A stretch of 10,511 bases of DNA, from the NCBI GenBank assembly GCA_001995005.1, contig MDJN01000083.1:1-10511 (forward strand), given 5' to 3'. Under the pieces are notes generated by a model. The model made no database searches and had not been told where the DNA came from. It saw only the letters and a list, made by a program, of their open reading frames with translations. Below are positions 6,418-10,511 of this stretch, piece after piece (within the stretch, counting starts at the first letter, position 1; each line of letters begins with the position of its first letter). A program made the position numbers and the translations under genes. The stretch is from Candidatus Parepulonipiscium sp. PG-Nun2H_MBin03. GTDB lineage: Bacteria; Bacillota; Clostridia; Lachnospirales; Cellulosilyticaceae.

Positions 6418-7230
6418 ATGATTGTAGGGTATCAGGGAGTGGAAGGCTCGTATAGTGAAGAAGCATTGATACAATATTTCGGTAAAGAACAGTTAACTAA
6501 AAATTACAATCAATTTGAAGATGTATTTATTGCTTTAGAAGAAGGAGAAATAGACTATGGGGTATTGCCTATAGAAAATTCAACTACAGGTTCTATTAGT
6601 GAAAATTATGACTTGCTGAAAAAATATGAGTACTATATTGTAGCAGAAATAAATGTGAAAGTACGACACAACTTACTGGGCATAGAAGGGGCGACTATAG
6701 AAAATATAACACAAATATTTTCGCACCCCCAAGGATTTGAGCAATGTGCAAAATATTTAAAAACTTTAAATGCAAAGCATGTGGCATATCACAATACGGC
6801 AATCAGTGCAAAATATGTAAAGGATACTAATGATGTGCAAAATGCAGCAATAGCAAGCAATAGGGCAGCAGAAATCTATGGGTTATCTATTCTAAATTCA
6901 GATATTAGTAATGTAGCTCAAAATGTTACTCGGTTTATCATAATTTCTAAAATTGCTACTACAGCTAAGGAAAGCAATAAGATGACGCTGCTTTTTGAAA
7001 TTCCAAATACTATAGGAAGCTTATATAGTATTTTAAACCAATTTGCAAAAGAAAAGGTGAATTTACTAAAAATAGAATCTCGCCCTGTGGGTGATGGAAC
7101 TTTTTCATATTGTTTTTATATTGACATTGAAGGAAATATGCAAAATGCGAATATTATAAATGCACTAAAAAACATAGAAGAAGTGACCAAGGACTTTAGA
7201 ATATTAGGTAATTATATAAAAAGCAGTTAG
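6418..7230 (+). CDS. pheA: Prephenate dehydratase, monofunctional, with ACT domain
   Basis: Converts prephenate to phenylpyruvate, committing chorismate to phenylalanine. The 270 residues match the monofunctional Gram-positive form: no chorismate mutase domain is fused here, and one sits on the next gene instead. The catalytic domain begins at once with GYQGVEGSYSEEA (4-16). It contains YGVLPIENSTTGSISENYDLL (47-67), SHPQGFEQC (102-110) and the catalytic NVTRF (169-173). The C-terminal ACT domain (about 188-268) has GSLYSIL (200-206) in place of the usual GALV and an intact ESRP (220-223). These are the Phe-binding motifs, so feedback inhibition by phenylalanine is expected. The start is three bases after the aroC stop, with ATAGGAG inside the end of aroC. 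Confidence 0.96.
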   Translation: MIVGYQGVEGSYSEEALIQYFGKEQLTKNYNQFEDVFIALEEGEIDYGVLPIENSTTGSISENYDLLKKYEYYIVAEINVKVRHNLLGIEGATIENITQIFSHPQGFEQCAKYLKTLNAKHVAYHNTAISAKYVKDTNDVQNAAIASNRAAEIYGLSILNSDISNVAQNVTRFIIISKIATTAKESNKMTLLFEIPNTIGSLYSILNQFAKEKVNLLKIESRPVGDGTFSYCFYIDIEGNMQNANIINALKNIEEVTKDFRILGNYIKSS

Positions 7231-7260
7231 ACTAAAATTTAATATAGTAGGGAGCAATTT

Positions 7261-8877
7261 ATGAAGTTAGACGAAGCAAGAATTAAAATAAACGAAATAG
7301 ATGAACAAATAGTAAATCTTTTTGAAGAGCGTATGGAATTAGTAGTAGACATTGCAAAATATAAGCAGCAAAATGATATGCCGATTTATCAACCAGAAAG
7401 AGAAAAACAAGTTATAGAAAAAAACCTTGCTTACATTAAAAATGATAGTTTAAAATCATACGCTAAGCAGATGATGTTAAACTATATGGAACTAAGCAAA
7501 GACTATCAGGCAGAACAACTTAATTTAAAAGTAACAACTCCTAAGTTACCATCTAAAAAATATGCATTAATAGGGGAAAAGTTAGGACATAGTATGTCGG
7601 TAAATGTGCATAAAGCTATATTTAGGTTGCAAAAAATAGAGGGCGTGTACGATCTATACCAAGTTCCTCAAAATAAGTCAACAAGTGTATTAGAGGCTAT
7701 GAAAACTCTAGACTTTGATGGGCTAAACGTAACAATTCCGTATAAAGAAATTGTAATTCCGCAATTAGATTTTGTGGATGATATTGCAATAAAAATTGGG
7801 GCTGTAAATACAATCCAAATTAAAGATAATAAAACATATGGTTACAACACAGATTACTATGGTTTTGGTGCAATGCTTGCATATAACAATGTAGAAGTTA
7901 CTGGCCAAGAATTTTACGTCTTGGGTGCGGGTGGCTCGGCAAAAAGTGTACTAGCTTATTTAAAAGATAAAGGAGCTGCTAGTGTAAAATTAGTTACTAG
8001 AGACAAAACTTCTGCTAAACGTAAGTTTGAAGATACAGAGATTATAGATTATGATGAGTTTGACAATATCTCGCCATCTTACGCAATAATAAATACAACA
8101 CCGCTTGGAATGTACCCTAATGAAGATGCGATGCCGATAAAGCTTGAGAAAATAATGTACTTTAAAGTTGCGGTTGATTTAATATATAATCCTGTAGCGA
8201 CTCAGTTTTTGCAAATAGCTAAAGAATGCGGTCTAAAAACAATTAATGGCCTATACATGCTTGTAGCCCAAGCCGTTAAGGCACAAGAGATATGGGAAGG
8301 ACGCAAGTTTGAGGTAGAGACAACAAATTTAATCTATGAAAACCTGGATAAAATATGTCATATGAGGACTCAATCTATTTATCTACTGGGCTTTATGGGT
8401 ACAGGCAAAACTACAATTGGAAAAGAACTTGCACATCTTTTGGGGATGAAATTTATTGACACTGATGCATATATAGAAGAGACAGCTAATATGAGTATAA
8501 AGGAAATATTTGACACTAAAGGTGAGTTATACTTTAGACAATTGGAACAAGAGGCATTGTTAAAGCTAAACGAGCCTGCAATATATGCAACAGGGGGAGG
8601 CATATTAACATACCAAGAAAACTACGATTTATTACGAACTAGGAAATGTATATATTTAAAAAATGGTATAGAAACACTATATGAGCGAATTAAAAATGAC
8701 TCTAACAGACCGCTAGTCGGTACAAAAGCGGCATTAAAAAAACGCTTAATAAATAGAAAAGCAGCTTACGAAACATGCTGTTATATTCACATAGACCAAA
8801 AAAATTTAAGCATACATGAAGTAGTAAATCAAATACTAAAGGAACTGGGTATAAAATATGAATATATGTATAATTAA
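7261..8877 (+). CDS. Trifunctional fusion: chorismate mutase (AroQ class) - shikimate dehydrogenase (AroE) - shikimate kinase (AroK)
   Basis: One 538-residue frame carries three enzymes. Residues 1-88 are an all-helical AroQ-class chorismate mutase, with R7, R24, K35, R47, E48 and Q83 at the places of the E. coli active-site residues. After a short Lys/Pro/Thr linker, residues 99-362 are shikimate dehydrogenase: GEKLGHSMSVNVH (105-117), NVTIPYK with catalytic K162, GAVNT, GYNTD with D198, the Rossmann loop GAGGSAKS (222-229), NTTPLGMYP and NGLYMLVAQA. Residues 371-533 are shikimate kinase: Walker A GFMGTGKTT (377-385), DTD (400-402), GELYFRQLE (421-429), GGG (445-447), NRPL (482-485) and R499. 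No stop or frameshift separates the domains. The ATG at 7261 has AGGGAG six bases upstream. It follows pheA, which lacks a mutase and would use the mutase product. An internal Met368 just before the kinase could mark an ancestral start. Confidence 0.95.
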   Translation: MKLDEARIKINEIDEQIVNLFEERMELVVDIAKYKQQNDMPIYQPEREKQVIEKNLAYIKNDSLKSYAKQMMLNYMELSKDYQAEQLNLKVTTPKLPSKKYALIGEKLGHSMSVNVHKAIFRLQKIEGVYDLYQVPQNKSTSVLEAMKTLDFDGLNVTIPYKEIVIPQLDFVDDIAIKIGAVNTIQIKDNKTYGYNTDYYGFGAMLAYNNVEVTGQEFYVLGAGGSAKSVLAYLKDKGAASVKLVTRDKTSAKRKFEDTEIIDYDEFDNISPSYAIINTTPLGMYPNEDAMPIKLEKIMYFKVAVDLIYNPVATQFLQIAKECGLKTINGLYMLVAQAVKAQEIWEGRKFEVETTNLIYENLDKICHMRTQSIYLLGFMGTGKTTIGKELAHLLGMKFIDTDAYIEETANMSIKEIFDTKGELYFRQLEQEALLKLNEPAIYATGGGILTYQENYDLLRTRKCIYLKNGIETLYERIKNDSNRPLVGTKAALKKRLINRKAAYETCCYIHIDQKNLSIHEVVNQILKELGIKYEYMYN

Positions 8878-9286
8878 TGGGCCAAATCTAAACTTTTTGG
8901 GCATACGAGAGCCTGAGATTTACGGCAAGACAACACTGATAGACATAACGGAGCAAATAACAAGTCATGCAAAATCACTGGGAATAGACGTAACTTTCTT
9001 TCAGTCAAATATAGAGGGTGAAATCGTAAATAAACTGCAACAATGTTATCACGATAAAGTAGATGGTATAATAATAAATCCTGGTGCATTCACTCACTAT
9101 AGCTATGCACTTACTGATGCAATAAAAAGCATTAATATAGATACTGTTGAAGTTCATATATCTAATATCTATAAAAGAGAAGAGTTTAGACAACATTCTG
9201 TTACCGCAGGTAGTTGTGTAGGTGTTATAAGTGGATTTGGGGTATGTGGATATAAAATGGCATTAAATTATTTTAGCAGTTTATAG
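8858..9286 (+). CDS. aroQ: 3-dehydroquinate dehydratase, type II
   Basis: Third shikimate step: dehydrates 3-dehydroquinate to 3-dehydroshikimate by the type II (dodecameric, anti-elimination) mechanism. At 142 residues it has the usual size. Motifs run in order: INGPNLNFLGIREPEIYG (5-22, with the catalytic Arg and Tyr), QSNIEGEIVNKLQ (49-61), IINPGAFTHYSYALTDAI (71-88), VEVHISNIYKREEFRQHS (97-114, with the active-site His and Arg) and GFGVCGYKMAL (126-136). The gene overlaps the fusion gene by 20 bases in another frame. Its nearest Shine-Dalgarno-like AAAGGA (8838-8843) is 14 bases away, so translation is probably coupled. It is the last gene of the operon. It should not be confused with the AroQ class of chorismate mutase, which shares the name. 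Confidence 0.96.
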   Translation: MNICIINGPNLNFLGIREPEIYGKTTLIDITEQITSHAKSLGIDVTFFQSNIEGEIVNKLQQCYHDKVDGIIINPGAFTHYSYALTDAIKSINIDTVEVHISNIYKREEFRQHSVTAGSCVGVISGFGVCGYKMALNYFSSL

Positions 9287-9298
9287 AAGAAAATTTGT

Positions 9299-9318
9299 GT
9301 GGGGATTTTACTCCCCAC
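9299..9318. terminator. Hairpin between convergent aroQ and trpA, probable bidirectional terminator
   Basis: GTGGGGA (9299-9305) and TCCCCAC (9312-9318) form a perfect 7-bp G/C-rich stem around a six-base loop. The T-tracts are poor on both sides: TATTATATAATT on the plus strand, and AAATTTTCTTC after the stem on the minus strand. It lies in the only gap (34 bases) between the two converging operons, so it probably ends both, perhaps inefficiently. Confidence 0.65.
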
Positions 9319-9320
9319 TA

Positions 9321-10067
9321 TTATATAATTGCATTTTTCATTGTACGTACATAGTTTTCAACATGCTCACATGAGTCAACTCCGTATTTTTCCACTATTT
9401 TAACAATGGCACTTCCTACGATTACTCCATCTGATATATCTGCCATGCTCTTTGCTTGTTCTGGGGTAGATATACCAAAGCCTATCATACAAGGAATATC
9501 GCTATATTGCCTTGCTTGCAAAATAAGCTCGCTTATTTTAGAATTAATATTACTACGAACTCCTGTAACGCCTAGTGAAGATACGCAATATAAAAATCCT
9601 TCGGCTTCTGTAACTATTTTTTGTAGCCTTTTTTCAGATGTTGGTGCAATAAGAGATATTAATTTAATACCATATTTGTTGCAATCATCATATATTTCAG
9701 ACTTTTCTTCAAAAGGTAAATCAGGGACTATTATAGAACTTACTCCAGCTTTTTTGCATCTAGACATAAATTTTGCAACACCATATGTGAAGATAGGGTT
9801 AATATAAGTCATAAGTGCAATAGGAATAGTAACTTCAATCTCTTCTAACATATCAAAAATTTTATCCGTAGTCGTACCTGTTGCCAAAGCTCGCATACTT
9901 GCATCTTGGATAGTAACCCCTTCTGCAACAGGATCAGAAAAAGGTATACCAATTTCAATTAAGTCAGCACCCCCACGTTGGATTGCATATATCAACTTTT
10001 TAGTTGTCTCAATATCTGGGTCACCAGCGGTTATAAATGCTATAAATGCCTTTGTATCAAATTTCAT
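9321..10067 (-). CDS. trpA: Tryptophan synthase alpha subunit
   Basis: Cleaves indole-3-glycerol phosphate to indole and glyceraldehyde-3-phosphate within the alpha2-beta2 complex. The 248 residues carry FITAGDP (11-17), LIEIGIPFSDP (36-46) with Glu38 at the place of catalytic Glu49 of Salmonella, TYINPIF (87-93), VPDLPFEE (114-121), CVSSLGVTGVR (161-171), MIGFGIS (194-200) and VGSAIVKIVE (217-226). Two oddities: the catalytic Asp60 position is Glu (VAEG, residue 49, followed by Val rather than Pro), and the N-terminus is about ten residues shorter than in Salmonella, so helix 0 is reduced. The start is supported by the TAATG overlap with the trpB stop. An AAGGAG site lies 11 bases upstream, rather far, which suggests translational coupling. 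Confidence 0.96.
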   Translation of the reverse strand: MKFDTKAFIAFITAGDPDIETTKKLIYAIQRGGADLIEIGIPFSDPVAEGVTIQDASMRALATGTTTDKIFDMLEEIEVTIPIALMTYINPIFTYGVAKFMSRCKKAGVSSIIVPDLPFEEKSEIYDDCNKYGIKLISLIAPTSEKRLQKIVTEAEGFLYCVSSLGVTGVRSNINSKISELILQARQYSDIPCMIGFGISTPEQAKSMADISDGVIVGSAIVKIVEKYGVDSCEHVENYVRTMKNAII

Positions 10068-10511
10068 TACTCTGATATCTCCTTTCCTTTATATTTTGCT
10101 ACCATAGATACATCCTTATCTCCTCTGCCTGAAATAGTTATTACCATAACTTGCTCTTTGTCCATCCCTTTTGCAAGTTGCATAGCAAGATACACGGCAT
10201 GGGCACTTTCAATAGCTGGGATAATACCTTCTAGTTTGGATAAATATTCAAACGCCTCAATAGATTCTGCATCAGTAACAGGTATATAAGTTGCTCTATT
10301 TGTGGAATGTAAACTCGCATGTTCTGGGCCAATACCTGGGTAATCAAGACCAGCAGAGATGGAGTGTACGGGTGCAATTTGTCCATATTCATCTTGGCAA
10401 AAATAGGTTTTCATGCCATGGAAAATCCCGATACTTCCTTTGTTAATGGATGCGGCATGAAAAGGAGTATCCACACCATCGCCCGCAGCTTCTGCCCCAT
10501 ACAGTTTAACG
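10067..10511 (-). CDS. trpB: Tryptophan synthase beta subunit, C-terminal part (5' end outside window)
   Basis: PLP-dependent subunit that condenses indole with serine to form tryptophan. The frame is open to the right edge; 147 of about 390-400 residues are present. They start in the segment VKLYGAEAAGDGVDT, equivalent to the VEPGG.GIET region of E. coli TrpB. Further motifs are HAASINKGSIG, ISAGLDYPGIGPEHA (the monovalent-cation and COMM-side region), TDAESIEAFEYLSKLEGI, IPAIESAHA and SGRGDKD near the end. The PLP lysine and the GGGSN phosphate loop lie outside the window. The GTG at 10474 is an internal valine, not a start. The stop shares one base with the trpA ATG. The gene order trpB-trpA suggests the rest of a trp operon lies to the right. 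Confidence 0.96.
   Translation of the reverse strand, partial: VKLYGAEAAGDGVDTPFHAASINKGSIGIFHGMKTYFCQDEYGQIAPVHSISAGLDYPGIGPEHASLHSTNRATYIPVTDAESIEAFEYLSKLEGIIPAIESAHAVYLAMQLAKGMDKEQVMVITISGRGDKDVSMVAKYKGKEISE

Noticed and set aside
5826..6419. 197-codon antisense open frame within aroC
   Set aside because: It mirrors a strongly conserved gene, has no recognisable domain, and is explained by the codon composition of the sense strand. The shorter antisense frames in the other genes are rejected for the same reason.
9978..10289. 103-codon plus-strand frame across the trpB-trpA junction
   Set aside because: It is opposite two well-supported trp genes, has no plausible ribosome site and encodes no recognisable protein.
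1..10511. Mobile elements, CRISPR arrays, tRNA or rRNA genes, phage or defence genes
   Set aside because: None is seen. Apart from the 311-base control region and two short gaps (7231-7260 and 9287-9320), the window is filled by recognisable transport and aromatic biosynthesis genes.

Overview
The window is AT-rich (by eye roughly two thirds A+T), with compact genes, purine-rich Shine-Dalgarno sites and heavy use of ATA, AGA and TTA codons. This points to a low-GC Firmicute, most likely an anaerobic member of the Clostridia. The gene order DAHP synthase, aroB, aroA, aroC, pheA, chorismate mutase/aroE, aroK, aroQ resembles aromatic operons known from clostridia. I cannot name a genus.

Layout. 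At the left edge is the C-terminal part of a MATE-family exporter (+). It runs tail to tail, one base apart, into a ZIP-family metal permease (ZupT/GufA type, -). A 311-base divergent control region (1689-1999) follows. It holds a probable zupT promoter with a perfect 14-bp palindrome over its -10 box, a consensus TTGACA/TATAAT promoter for the aro operon, a perfect 19-bp palindrome just downstream of the predicted start site, and a strong Rho-independent terminator immediately before the first aro gene. The terminator position implies transcription attenuation. From 2000 to 9286 there are seven tightly packed plus-strand genes: aroF-type DAHP synthase, aroB, aroA, aroC, pheA, a three-domain chorismate mutase-AroE-AroK fusion, and aroQ. 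A short hairpin separates this operon from convergent trpA and the 3' part of trpB (-), the distal end of a trp operon entering from the right.

How the genes work together. The seven-gene operon encodes all seven steps from erythrose-4-phosphate and PEP to chorismate. It also encodes chorismate mutase and prephenate dehydratase, so it leads to phenylpyruvate, the phenylalanine precursor. No tyrA or aminotransferase is present. The facing trp genes use the same chorismate for tryptophan. Two enzymes carry probable amino-acid-sensing domains: the N-terminal domain of DAHP synthase and the C-terminal ACT domain of PheA.

Most of the window is ordinary primary metabolism. I found no mobile element, CRISPR array, RNA gene or defence system. 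The points worth a second look are the CM-AroE-AroK fusion, the composite aro leader (palindrome plus attenuator, neither matching a T-box), and the zupT operator candidate.
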